From positions 124,001-188,000 of the forward strand of contig JASTVH010000004.1 of NCBI GenBank assembly GCA_042862465.1: DNA of 64,000 nt, written 5' to 3'. Each line of letters starts with the position of its first letter. Within the stretch, counting starts at the first letter, position 1. This DNA is from JASTVH01 sp042862465. Lineage in GTDB: Bacteria; Pseudomonadota; Gammaproteobacteria; Pseudomonadales; Oleiphilaceae. Positions 26,867-36,000 of this stretch are shown here, in pieces. The notes under the pieces are model-generated. The model had not been told where the DNA came from. It did no database searches and saw nothing but the letters and a program-made list of their open reading frames with translations. The position numbers and the translations under genes are program-made.

Positions 26867-27446
26867 AGCGGTGCCGGAGTTCCGGGGGGATCTGTGCCAG
26901 CTGGCGGCTGACCAGGGCGTCGAGCGCCCGATCCAGGGGCGTCACGTTGCACTCGGGGGCGACATGGCGCAGCAGGTGGGCTACCGCTTCGGAGGTGGCC
27001 AGCTGGCCCTGGCCCGGAGCCTTGCGAATGCGATACTGGCTGGGTGGCGGGTGGGCGAAATGGAATTGGGGCAGCGCCTGAAGCCAGGGATGACTGAGGA
27101 AAAGGCGCTTGGCCTTGCGCCAGGTGCCATCAAGCAGGATCCATTCAGAAATGGCGGTCACATCAGCGCTTTCCAGCGGCTGGCTTTCCGGCGTCGGGAA
27201 CATCAGCCCCATGGAAACATCCGCGGCGCATTGTTCCAGCGCGGCAAGATCTGACGGATGGCAGGCCCGCACGCGTCTGGCGTTAACCAGGCAGGCCTCT
27301 ACCAGGCGGGCAGTGCCTTTGCTGTGCCCTGCCTCCTGTTTATCCTGCACTACCCAGACAGGCGGCGTGCCAGTGATGGGCGAGCATTGGTCGCAGACAC
27401 AGATTTTTTGGTGAACCCCACAACGGGAGCAACGGTCAGAACCCAT
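26859..27446 (-). CDS. tapT: DTW domain tRNA-uridine aminocarboxypropyltransferase
   Basis: A 195-residue DTW-domain protein, related to E. coli TapT (YfiP), which transfers the 3-amino-3-carboxypropyl group from SAM to uridine 47 of tRNA (acp3U47). Signature elements are the N-terminal Cys pairs (C-x2-C-x5-C-x-C-x2-C in residues 6-21), LLDGTWRKAK (128-137; DTW motif as DGTW), YRIRKAPGQGQL and LATSEAVA (165-172). The Cys pairs probably bind zinc. It is first in a two-gene operon with the GNAT gene. Confidence 0.85.
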   Translation of the reverse strand: MGSDRCSRCGVHQKICVCDQCSPITGTPPVWVVQDKQEAGHSKGTARLVEACLVNARRVRACHPSDLAALEQCAADVSMGLMFPTPESQPLESADVTAISEWILLDGTWRKAKRLFLSHPWLQALPQFHFAHPPPSQYRIRKAPGQGQLATSEAVAHLLRHVAPECNVTPLDRALDALVSRQLAQIPPELRHRYE

Positions 27447-27501
27447 GAACCCCTCCTGAGGGGTGTTATTCTAACCGTTCCTGTCTCCCGATGTCGGGAC
27501 T

Positions 27502-27627
27502 TCAGTGGCCCTGCTTCTTCTTGCGCTTGTGGGAATCCTTGTAAATGAAGAGACCCACCCCGCCAAAGAACGCGACCATCAATAGAACCGTTACAACACC
27601 GGCGATAACCACACTGTCGACATACAT
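27502..27627 (-). CDS. ccoM: cbb3-type cytochrome c oxidase subunit CcoM-like protein
   Basis: A 41-residue single-helix membrane protein that begins MYVDSVVIAGVVTVLLMVAF and ends in a basic tail KDSHKRKKKQGH. The pattern (short acidic N-terminus, one helix with VAGVVTV, FFGG, then W/Y-KD-H-K) matches my recollection of CcoM, the small subunit of the Pseudomonas stutzeri cbb3 oxidase that is encoded apart from ccoNOQP. AGGAGG lies 8 bases before the ATG at 27627. In this family CcoM aids assembly or stability of the terminal oxidase. It is monocistronic; no other oxidase genes are in the window. Identity is from memory of the pattern, so symbol confidence is moderate. Confidence 0.7.
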   Translation of the reverse strand: MYVDSVVIAGVVTVLLMVAFFGGVGLFIYKDSHKRKKKQGH

Positions 27628-27773
27628 CCCGGCATCCTCCTCTTGAAACGTGCCAGATTGGAAACGCTATGGTTTTAATCTACGCCTGGGTGAATAACCA
27701 TGAATTGATTAGGGTCAATTGTGGTGATTGTTTTGGACGTTGGACGTCTGATGTTGTGGCGTGGAGAGTTTTG

Positions 27774-27820
27774 GGTGAGGAGGTGAGGAGGTGAGGAGGT
27801 GAGGAGGTGAGGAGGTGAGG
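27774..27820. repeat. Tandem array of the 8-bp unit AGGTGAGG
   Basis: Five perfect consecutive copies of AGGTGAGG (27781-27820), preceded by a partial copy. The array may be prone to slippage and thus variable between strains. It lies in the intergenic repeat-rich region upstream of ccoM and downstream of lipoyl synthase. Confidence 0.8.
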
Positions 27821-27842
27821 AGCGACTACCTCGGCGATTGAT

Positions 27843-27948
27843 AAGGGGGTTGGCGGTTGCTCTGGAACCAGGGCAAGGACGCCCGGTTAGCGCCAGCGCG
27901 GCAGGGATGCCGCTCTGGCGCGGTGGAAGAGCAACCGCCAACCCCCTT
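27843..27948. repeat. 106-bp nested palindrome
   Basis: Perfect 21-bp outer arms (27843-27863 and 27928-27948) surround 64 bp that holds a second inner stem (GCGCCAG/CTGGCGC). It is non-coding and could be a MITE-like element or a stable RNA hairpin downstream of lipA. Confidence 0.75.
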
Positions 27949-28026
27949 CCGGCACCCAAGCTACAGTCTTGGAGAACCAGACAAAGGATACTGAAAGGGG
28001 GAGCTCGGCCAGCGAACGACCGGGCT

Positions 28027-29067
28027 TTAACTGACGTTTTTGGCCGCAATCAGGTTGGTGTTCTCCGGGACTTCCGGCATCGGCAGGCCCAGGTTGTTCT
28101 TTTCGAAGACCCGGTCGGCGCGGTAGCTGGAGCGGACCAGGGGGCCGGAGGCGACTTCCATGAAGCCTTTTTCCAGGCCCAGTTCCCGATAGCGGTTGAA
28201 TTCTTCCGGCGTCACGTAGCGTTCCACCGGCAAGTGATTCTTGGTGGGGCGCAGGTACTGGCCCAGGGTCAGGATATCCACGCCGATGGCGCGCAGGTCG
28301 TCCATGGTCTGGATGATTTCCTCTTCGGTCTCGCCCAGGCCGAGCATCAGGCTGGTTTTGGTCAGCACCTCCGGTTTGTGGCGCTTGGCGAAGGCCAAGA
28401 CGTCCAGGGTCTGCCGGTAACTGGCACGGGGGTCGCGCACCGGGTGGGTCAGGCGTTCGACGGTTTCCACGTTCTGGGCAAAGACATCGAGACCGGAATC
28501 CACAACCCGGGCAACCGCCTCTTCACTGCCGCTGAAGTCCGGCGTCAGAGCCTCCACGGCCACCTGCGGCGTGCGCTCCTTGATGGCGCGGACACAGGCG
28601 GCGTAGTGGGCAGCGCCGCCGTCTTCCAGATCGTCACGATCCACCGACGTCAGCACAATGTAACGCAGTCCCATCAGCTCCACCGAGCCGGCCACGTGAG
28701 CGGGCTCGTCCTGATCCAGCCAGCCCTTGGGGTTGCCGGTGTCCACGGCGCAGAAACGGCAGGCCCGGGTACAGACCGAGCCCATCACCATGATGGTGGC
28801 GGTGCCGTTGTTCCAGCACTCACCGATGTTGGGGCAGTGGGATTCCTCGCAGACGGTACTGAGCTTGTTCTCGCGCACGTTCTGGCGCACCGCATCAAAG
28901 CGCTCGCCACCGGGCAGCCGGGCCCGCAGCCATTTGGGCTTGCGCCCCTGCTCAACACCGGGCTGGTACTGGCTGGCCTGTTTGACGCCGTCCTTGATGG
29001 CGGAGAAACCGTGCTCGCTCTGGAATTTGCGGCCGCTGGGAACGGATTGGGACTGCTTGCGGGTCAT
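28027..29067 (-). CDS. lipA: Lipoyl synthase
   Basis: A 346-residue radical SAM enzyme that inserts two sulfurs into octanoyl-protein to form lipoyl groups on 2-oxoacid dehydrogenases. Both 4Fe-4S cluster motifs are present: C-x4-C-x5-C (CEESHCPNIGEC) for the auxiliary sulfur-donor cluster and C-x3-C-x2-C (CTRACRFC) for the radical SAM cluster. A conserved RSSYRAD Ser near the C-terminus is present. The start at 29067 (MTRKQSQS) is chosen because the 27-residue extension upstream is unlike the family. No ribosome site is obvious before it, so a nearby start is possible. lipB, its usual partner, is not in the window. Confidence 0.95.
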   Translation of the reverse strand: MTRKQSQSVPSGRKFQSEHGFSAIKDGVKQASQYQPGVEQGRKPKWLRARLPGGERFDAVRQNVRENKLSTVCEESHCPNIGECWNNGTATIMVMGSVCTRACRFCAVDTGNPKGWLDQDEPAHVAGSVELMGLRYIVLTSVDRDDLEDGGAAHYAACVRAIKERTPQVAVEALTPDFSGSEEAVARVVDSGLDVFAQNVETVERLTHPVRDPRASYRQTLDVLAFAKRHKPEVLTKTSLMLGLGETEEEIIQTMDDLRAIGVDILTLGQYLRPTKNHLPVERYVTPEEFNRYRELGLEKGFMEVASGPLVRSSYRADRVFEKNNLGLPMPEVPENTNLIAAKNVS

Positions 29068-29182
29068 AGTCGGGCATCTGGGTCGATGGATGATCGGCCC
29101 CCAGTATAACGTACTGAGGGGCCGATCGGGATCCGCCATTGGTGGCATCCCGTATGCCGGGCAGTCACGGCGGAGGTATGGC

Positions 29183-31153
29183 TTAGAAGGTGGCCTGCAA
29201 GCCGGCGGAAATGGTGCGCCCCGGCTCGTTCACCCGCACCGCTTCGGGATTGAACGGATCGGTATTGGCGCGGCTGACGTGGGGCGCCCAGGTCTTGTCC
29301 AGCAGATTGTCCAGGCTCCACAGCAGGGTCAGTTGCCCGGTGAGCGGGTGTTCGCCGGACAGGTTGAGGACGCCGTACCCGGGCGTGGGGCCGGGATCCT
29401 GGCCGCTGGCGGTATTCACCCGGGTCTGGCGTCTGGCCACCTGCCATTCGAGGCCGAGCCGGTGGCCCTGGTGGCTCCAGGCCAGCTGCTGCTGGAAAGT
29501 AACCGGCGGAATCTGAGGCAGGGGGTCGTTGTGGTCACGGTCTTCGCCGCGCACCGAGGCGAGCTGGCTTTGCCACAGCCAGGGGCCGTGACGCCAGGTC
29601 AGGCTCAGCTCGGCACCATACAGCTTGGCGCTGATGGAGCGGTAAATGCTGCTGCCGTCCGTGGCGCGGGTGCGCAGGGCGTAGTCATCCACCCGGTCGA
29701 GCCAGGCTGACGCTTGCCACTGCCATTGGTTCTGGCGGGTTTCCCAGGCCAGTTCTGCCTTGTGATGCTTCTCGGCCTCCAGTTGCGGATTCCCGATCCA
29801 GCGCATCGCCGGCATCATGCTCCAGCCGGCCAGATAGCGCTCGGTGGCCCCGGGGCTGCGGACGCTGCGGCTGACCGTCAGGGTCAGGGACTGGCTGGCG
29901 GTCAGTTGCCACTCGCTGCTGAGAAAGCCGCTGACGTTGTCATCCACGCTGTGGGTGTTGTCCACACCGTAGGTGTTGCGATAAAGCATGGCCGGCGTGG
30001 CCATGCCCAGATTTTCTCCGGCGCGGTCGGCGTCCATGTCCACGCGGTCGTAACGCACCCCGCCCCCCAGACGAGGCCCCTGCGCCAGACGTCGAAACGC
30101 TTCGGCGAACCAGCCCCAGCGCTCGCGGGAGACGTCGGGCCACATCAGGGACTGCAGGTTGTCCAGGTTGGCGCCCGTGTAGCGTTCGGCAAGCCAGTCG
30201 TTGCGGCTGTAATCGACACCCGTCGACCACTGCCAGGGTCCGGCGCTGACATGGTCATAGACCCAGCGGGCACCCGTGGTATCGGCCTCGGAGTCGGTAA
30301 GCATCTTCATCGGCGCGGTCAGTGGGCGCAGGCTGAAGTTATCCATGATATGGGTCGCTTCCGCGCGCCAGACCGTCGCCTGCCACTGACCGTCCGCCAG
30401 GGACCGGCCGAACCGGATTGAGCCCAGGTCGGTGTCGGCCTCCGGCGTGTCCATTCCCGCGCCGGCGTAACGCACATCCCGCTCCTGGAACCGGGCCAGA
30501 TCGGCGCTGACGAAGGTGCCATTGTCGAAGCCGTAATAGCCGTCAATGCGCCCCTCTCGTTTCTCGAAACCGCTGCGCACCTCATTGCCGTCGCCATCTT
30601 CGTAGTCGTCGGCCTTCTGCCAGGCGGCGGATCCGCGCAGGTAGTGCTGTTCGCTGCCGCCGGCGACGCTGGCCCGGGCCTCACGGCCGTTGCCGTTGTC
30701 ATGGCCGCCGGCGAAGACTCGGGCCGCCCAGGCATCGCCGTCAAAGGCCGGGGGCTGCGTCTGCGCCATCACCTGGCCGCCTACCAGTGCGCCCCAACGC
30801 AACGTCTGCGGGGTGGTGTGGATGTCCAGCGATTGCGGCGTGGCGGTGCTGAGGCGACTGGTGGGTGGATCCATGCGGTTGGGGCAGGCGCCTTCCACCT
30901 GGATGCCGTCGAGCCAGACGTCCACCCGCTCCTGGCCCTGCCCGCGGATGACCGGGTCCGAGCCGGATCCCCCCATGCGCGAGAGGGACACGGCTGGAGA
31001 CTGGCGCAGCCGCTCCACGGCGTCCCGTTCCATGGTAGCCGGCGGAGATGTCGCCTGCTGGCCTTCGGTAACGTGGACCAGGGTGGGCTCTGCCAGAGCG
31101 ACATGCGGCAGGGTCACTAACAACGGCCAACAACGACGAAAGGCACGGGACAT
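29183..31153 (-). CDS. TonB-dependent copper receptor (OprC/NosA type)
   Basis: A 656-residue outer-membrane receptor with a signal peptide (about 1-21), a plug domain (about 45-145) and a C-terminal beta-barrel ending in an aromatic residue. It carries the copper site of OprC: Cys90-x3-Met94 in GACPNRMDPP and His268-x-Met270 in ATHIMDNF, the CxxxM-HxM set that binds copper in OprC. No typical siderophore-like features are visible. It is transcribed away from regB-regA, with a 110-bp shared promoter region. The start at 31153 is preferred because GGAG lies upstream; 31174 is possible. Confidence 0.87.
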   Translation of the reverse strand: MSRAFRRCWPLLVTLPHVALAEPTLVHVTEGQQATSPPATMERDAVERLRQSPAVSLSRMGGSGSDPVIRGQGQERVDVWLDGIQVEGACPNRMDPPTSRLSTATPQSLDIHTTPQTLRWGALVGGQVMAQTQPPAFDGDAWAARVFAGGHDNGNGREARASVAGGSEQHYLRGSAAWQKADDYEDGDGNEVRSGFEKREGRIDGYYGFDNGTFVSADLARFQERDVRYAGAGMDTPEADTDLGSIRFGRSLADGQWQATVWRAEATHIMDNFSLRPLTAPMKMLTDSEADTTGARWVYDHVSAGPWQWSTGVDYSRNDWLAERYTGANLDNLQSLMWPDVSRERWGWFAEAFRRLAQGPRLGGGVRYDRVDMDADRAGENLGMATPAMLYRNTYGVDNTHSVDDNVSGFLSSEWQLTASQSLTLTVSRSVRSPGATERYLAGWSMMPAMRWIGNPQLEAEKHHKAELAWETRQNQWQWQASAWLDRVDDYALRTRATDGSSIYRSISAKLYGAELSLTWRHGPWLWQSQLASVRGEDRDHNDPLPQIPPVTFQQQLAWSHQGHRLGLEWQVARRQTRVNTASGQDPGPTPGYGVLNLSGEHPLTGQLTLLWSLDNLLDKTWAPHVSRANTDPFNPEAVRVNEPGRTISAGLQATF

Positions 31154-31262
31154 GACAACAGCTCTCCGGGACATCCAAAAACCGCGCCTATGCTACCCAG
31201 GGTGTCCGGCGGGCGCCTGAGACATGATGTCGCACCCCACAAGCCGCCCCGATCAGGGTAAA

Positions 31263-32519
31263 ATGCGGCACATGACAGCGATGACGCCACCCGCCCCGCC
31301 TCCACATTCCCTGGCCCGCTACCTCCTGGTGATGCGCTTGGCGATCCTGTGTGGCGAAGCTGCCCTGATGGTCCTGCTGCTGTTGTTGGGGCTGCACTCG
31401 GGCAGTGCGGGCAGTGCGCTTGCGGTGTGGTCGCTGTATGCCGTCTACACGCTGCTGGCCAGCCGACCGGCATTGCGTCGCCGGGTCGCCCGGCCGGCCC
31501 GCACGGCGTTGGCCCTGTTGATTGATCTTGCGCTGATCGGCTGCTGGCTGGGGTTGCTGGGTGGCTATACCAATCCCTTGACCTCCCTGTTGCTGTTGCC
31601 GCTCGCCGTGGCGGTGGCGCTCCTGCCCTTGCGGCACGGGTTGATGCTGATGCTGGCCGCGGTTGCCGTGTATACCGCGTTAACTGCGTTTTATGTGCCA
31701 CTGACCAGCGCCACCCTGGGGCCCCGGACCATGGCCGAATGGCATCTGCAGGGCATGTGGCTGGCGTTTGTGCTGACCGCGGCCATCCTCCTGACGGTGG
31801 TGGGCACGTTGCTGCGGCGCATGCGGCGCTATCAGCAGGCCCTGGCGGAAGCCCGGGAGGAGCGTCTGCGTGACGAGCAGCTGATTGCCCTGGGGCTGTC
31901 GGCGGCCTCCGCCGCGCACCGCATGGGAACACCGCTGAATACGCTGGCCTTGCTGGGTGCGGAGTGGCGGGAGTCCCGGGGAGAGCCCCTGACGGAGGAC
32001 GATCTGGCCCTGTTCGAAGAACAGCTGGAACGGTGCACCGGACAGCTGCGGCAGCTCACCGAGGCCGCCAACCAGGCCCGTACCGGGCAGCGGCAGACAC
32101 TTTCGGTAGAGCAATGGCTGGCACGGCTGCGGGAGTCCTTTACCCTGTTATGGCCCGAGGCCGCCGTGCAGTGGCCGCAATCGGTGCCGGAGGTTTCGCT
32201 GACCGTCGATGCTACCCTGGATCAGGCGCTGCTTAATCTGTTGGAAAACGCCGAACGGGCCAGCCCGGGGCAGGTGGCCGTGGACGTGACAAAGACAGGT
32301 GACACGTTGGCCGTGCGCATTCGCGACCAGGGCGGAGGGCTGGCTGAACCGCGGGACCCGATTGGCCGGCAGGTGCTGCCAGATAGCGAGGGCCTGGGCA
32401 TCGGCCTGTTCCTGTCCAATGCCACTCTCAACCGGGCCGGAGGCCGCCTGACCGCCGAAAGCGACAGCGACGGGACACGCATGACTGTATGGCTACCCTT
32501 GAATCATGACCCTGACTGA
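31263..32519 (+). CDS. regB: RegB/PrrB/RoxS family redox-sensing histidine kinase
   Basis: A 418-residue membrane sensor kinase with six predicted transmembrane helices (about 20-182). A quinone-binding signature resembling GGxxNPF is seen as GGYTNPL (100-106). The H-box is AAHRMGTPL (His219 phosphorylated), with a Cys at 258 in LERCTGQL, equivalent to the redox-active Cys of RegB that sits about 40 residues after the phospho-His. The kinase core includes LLNLLENAERA (N box) and a GLGIGL G-box. It overlaps the response regulator by 14 bp. In this family it senses ubiquinone redox state. Start is uncertain between 31263 and 31272. Confidence 0.85.
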   Translation: MRHMTAMTPPAPPPHSLARYLLVMRLAILCGEAALMVLLLLLGLHSGSAGSALAVWSLYAVYTLLASRPALRRRVARPARTALALLIDLALIGCWLGLLGGYTNPLTSLLLLPLAVAVALLPLRHGLMLMLAAVAVYTALTAFYVPLTSATLGPRTMAEWHLQGMWLAFVLTAAILLTVVGTLLRRMRRYQQALAEAREERLRDEQLIALGLSAASAAHRMGTPLNTLALLGAEWRESRGEPLTEDDLALFEEQLERCTGQLRQLTEAANQARTGQRQTLSVEQWLARLRESFTLLWPEAAVQWPQSVPEVSLTVDATLDQALLNLLENAERASPGQVAVDVTKTGDTLAVRIRDQGGGLAEPRDPIGRQVLPDSEGLGIGLFLSNATLNRAGGRLTAESDSDGTRMTVWLPLNHDPD

Positions 32520-33039
32520 CCACCACTGGCTGATTATCGACGACGATGCGGCGTTCCGGCGCCTGCTCGCCCGCGCCCTGGAGCGGCGGGGACAGCGGGT
32601 GGACGCGGCCGCAGATGCAAATGAGGCCCTGGCCGCGGTGCGCGACCAGCCCTACAGTCGCATTGTGCTGGATCTGAACCTGGACGGGGACAGCGGGCTG
32701 GCGCTGTTGCCGCGCCTGCTGGAGCTGCGTCCCTCCGTCGCGGTCGTGGTGCTGACAGGCTACGGCAGCATCGCCACCGCCGTGGAAGCCATGCGGCGCG
32801 GGGCCATCAACTACCTGTGCAAGCCGGTCCAGGCCGACCCGCTGATCGCGGCGTTCCAGCCCCCGAATGAGGTGCCGGACCTGCGCCCCTCGCCCCCCAG
32901 CGTGGAGGAGCTGGAGTTCGAGCATATCCAGCAGGTGCTGCAGGCCCACGACGGCAACATCTCCGCCACCGCCCGGGCCCTCAACATGCACCGCCGTACC
33001 CTGCAACGGAAGCTACAGAAACACTCCCGCTGGCGCTAA
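32506..33039 (+). CDS. regA: RegA/PrrA/RoxR family response regulator
   Basis: A 177-residue response regulator: a receiver domain with DDD at 12-14, phospho-acceptor Asp56 (VLDLNL) and Lys106-type KPV, a proline-rich linker (about 125-140) and a C-terminal Fis-like helix-turn-helix (GNISATARALNMHRRTLQ, about 152-169). The compact proline-linked architecture is characteristic of RegA/PrrA, which control respiratory, carbon and nitrogen genes. The start overlaps the kinase end by 14 bp, so they are coupled. The 3' end overlaps the convergent RND permease gene by 4 bp. Confidence 0.88.
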   Translation: MTLTDHHWLIIDDDAAFRRLLARALERRGQRVDAAADANEALAAVRDQPYSRIVLDLNLDGDSGLALLPRLLELRPSVAVVVLTGYGSIATAVEAMRRGAINYLCKPVQADPLIAAFQPPNEVPDLRPSPPSVEELEFEHIQQVLQAHDGNISATARALNMHRRTLQRKLQKHSRWR

Positions 33040-36000
33040 CCCTTGGCCAGGCGTCGCCGGTCCGGCTGCCAGGCGTAGTAGAGCAGAGGCACGACCACCA
33101 CGGTCAGCAGCGTGGACAGGGCCAGACCGAAAATGAGCGAGATCGCCAGGCCATTGAAGATCGGATCGTTGAGGATGAAGTAGGCCCCCACCATGGCCGA
33201 GATCGCCGTCAGCGCAATCGGCTTGAGGCGCACCGCCCCGGCCAGGATCACCGAATCTTCCGGCGAGTAGCCTTCCTCCAGCAGCTGGCGGATAAACACC
33301 ACCAACAGGATCGAGTTGCGCACGATGATGCCGGCCAGGGCAATCATGCCGATCATGCTGGTGGCGGTGAATTCCCGTCCCAGCAGGGCGTGGCCCGGCA
33401 TGATGCCGATCATGGTCAGCGGAATCGGCGCCATGATGATCAGCGGCAACCAGTACGAACGGAACTGGGCCACCAGCAGCAGGTAGATCATGAACACCCC
33501 GACCGCGTAGGCGATGCCCATGTCGCGGAAGGTTTCGTAGGTGATCTGCCATTCCCCGTCCCATTTCAGCGCCGCCCCGGCGGGCCAGTCCGGCTGCTGG
33601 ATGTAGAACTGTTTCGGCCCTTCCGGGTCGTCGCGCAGCTGCCCGGCGAGATCGAACATGCCGTACAGCGGCGAGTCGATCTCGCCGGCCATGTCGGCGG
33701 TGACGTAGGTAACCGGCAGCAGATCCTTATGATAGATCGCCCCCTGCCACGGCACCTTGCGGACCTCGGCGAAGCTGGCCAGCGGTACCAGGGCGCCGCT
33801 GCGACTGCGCACGGACAGTGAGAGCAGGGCGGGCTTCTGGGCCTTGTCCCCTTCCGCCAGAATCACCCGGATCGGTATCGGGTACTTGGCGTTGTCGTCA
33901 TGCAGGAAGCTGACGGCCTGTTCCCCCAGTACCGTCTGCAGCGCCATCACCACCTGGGACTGGGCCACGCCCAGGCGGGCGGCCCGATCGCGATCGACGT
34001 CGATCTGCCACTGGGTGATGGGGGCTTCCAGGGTGCTGTCGATATCCACCAGACCATCGACCTCGCCCATGCGGTCTTCCAGTTTCCGGGCCAGAGCCTG
34101 GCGCGCCCCTTCATCCGGGCCATAGACTTCCGCCACCAGCGGCGCCAGCACCGGCGGGCCCGGCGGGACCTCCACGATCTTGACCGCCGCCCCGTAACGC
34201 TCGCCAATCCGCTGCATGGGCTCGCGCAGGGCCTGGGCAATGGCGTGGGACTGGCGCTCGCGATGCTCGGCATCCACCAGATTGATGGCCAGGTCGCCCT
34301 GATAGGGCTCGCTGCGCAGGTAATACTGGCGCACGAGGCCGTTGAAGTTGATGGGCGAGGCGGTGCCGGCATAGGCCTGCCAGTTGCGTACCTCCGGCAC
34401 GGTTTCCAGGTACTGGCCCATGTCCGTGAGGACCCGCTGGGTCTGTTCCATGGGCGCGTCCTCGGGCAGGTCCACCACCACCTGCAGTTCGGACTTGTTA
34501 TCGAACGGCAGCATCTTGAGGATCACCGCGAGGAAGGCGGGCATCGCCGCTGCGGCCAGGGTCATGCCGACTACGCCGCCGGTCAGCAGCCAGCGCCGTC
34601 CCCGGTGGCGGCCGAGGAAGGGCGTCAGCACCACCCGGAAAATCCTCTCGGCCAGCGGGCTGACACCGGCAGCGGAATCCTCCTCGTGGGCGTTTTCGCC
34701 CTGGTGTTGCCGGCGCTTGATCAGGCGCAAGGCCAGCCAGGGCGAGAGCACGAAGGCGATGATCAGGGAAATCAGCATCCCGGCCGAGGCGTTGATGGGA
34801 ATCGGGCTCATGTAGGGGCCCATCAGCCCGGTCACGAAGGCCATGGGAATCAGCGCCGCCATGATGGTGAGGCTGGCCATGATGGTCGGGCTGCCCACTT
34901 CTTCCACCGCCGCCGGCACCACCTCGGTGGCATCCCGGCGCGAGGCCTGGAGGCGCCGGTTGACGTTCTCCGTCACCACGATGGCGTCGTCCACCAGAAT
35001 GCCGATGGAGAAGATCAGGGCGAACAGGGAGACCCGGTTGAGGGTGAAGCCCCAGGCCCAGGAAAAGACCAGGGTCAGCAGCAGGGTGACCAGCACCGCC
35101 ACGCCCACGATCAGGGCCTGGCGCCAGCCCATGGCCGCCAGTACCAGCAGCATGACGGCGAGGGTGGCGGAGACGAGGTCGCTGATCAGCTTCTGTGCCT
35201 TGTCCGAGGCGGTCTTGCCGTAATCACGGGTGACTGCCACCGAGACGTTTTCGGGAATGACGCGCCCCCGCAGCAGCGATAGCCGCCGGTCGATGGCGCT
35301 GGCGATGTTCACGGCGTTCTCGCCGGCCTTCTTGGCGATGGCGACGGTTACGGCTGGGTAGAGTTTGCCCGGCGTGCCTTCCCCTTCCGGGCCGAAGCCC
35401 ATCAGCACGCTCTGGTCGGCCATGGTGTTGCCACGCTGGATGGTGGCGACATCGTCGAGGAAGACCGGGGCGCCCTGATTCATGCCCACCACTAGATGGC
35501 GGACCTGATCCACGCTCTCCAGCAGCGCTCCGGCCTGCACCGGGACCGAGAGGCCATCGCGGGTCACCCGGCTTTCCTGGGTGCTGGCATTGGCCGCCTG
35601 CAGGGCCTGCTGGATATCCGTGACGGCGAGGCCATAGCCCTTGAGCAGGGCCGGATCGAAGCGGATATCGACGCGGTCGGGCACATCGCCGACGGTGTAG
35701 ACATCGCGGGTCCCCGGCACCCGCTTGAGCTCCACTTCCAGGGTGTGGGCCAGGCGCGTCAGCTGCTCGGCACTCTGCTGGCCCTGGGGATCGTAAAGGG
35801 TCAGGGTCATGATCGGGACGTCGTCGATGCCCCGCGGTTTGACGATCGGCTGGGAGGCGCCGAGATTGGCGGGGAACCAGTCGGCATTGGAGTAGACTTT
35901 GTTGTACAGCCGCACCAGGGCTTCCTGGCGTGGCAGGCCTACCTCGAACTGCACGGTGAGCAGCGCCTGGCCCTGGCGGGACACGGAATAGACGTGCTTG

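Larger units (their letters stand above)
27628..28026. other. Repeat-rich non-coding region between ccoM and lipA
   Basis: No gene was found in these 399 bp. They contain an 8-bp tandem array (27774-27820), a nested palindrome (27843-27948) and a segment GACGTTGGACGTCTGATG near 27738 that resembles part of the palindrome in the nuoE-nuoF gap. Confidence 0.5.

Noticed and set aside
27774..27820. CRISPR or protein-coding repeat
   Set aside because: The 8-bp units are contiguous with no spacers and lie outside any credible ORF.
27843..27948. Integron attC site
   Set aside because: It is a long palindrome, but the GTTRRRY core sites and nearby integrase gene are lacking.
29183..31153. Siderophore receptor
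   Set aside because: The CxxxM-HxM copper site makes OprC/NosA type more likely than a ferric-siderophore receptor.
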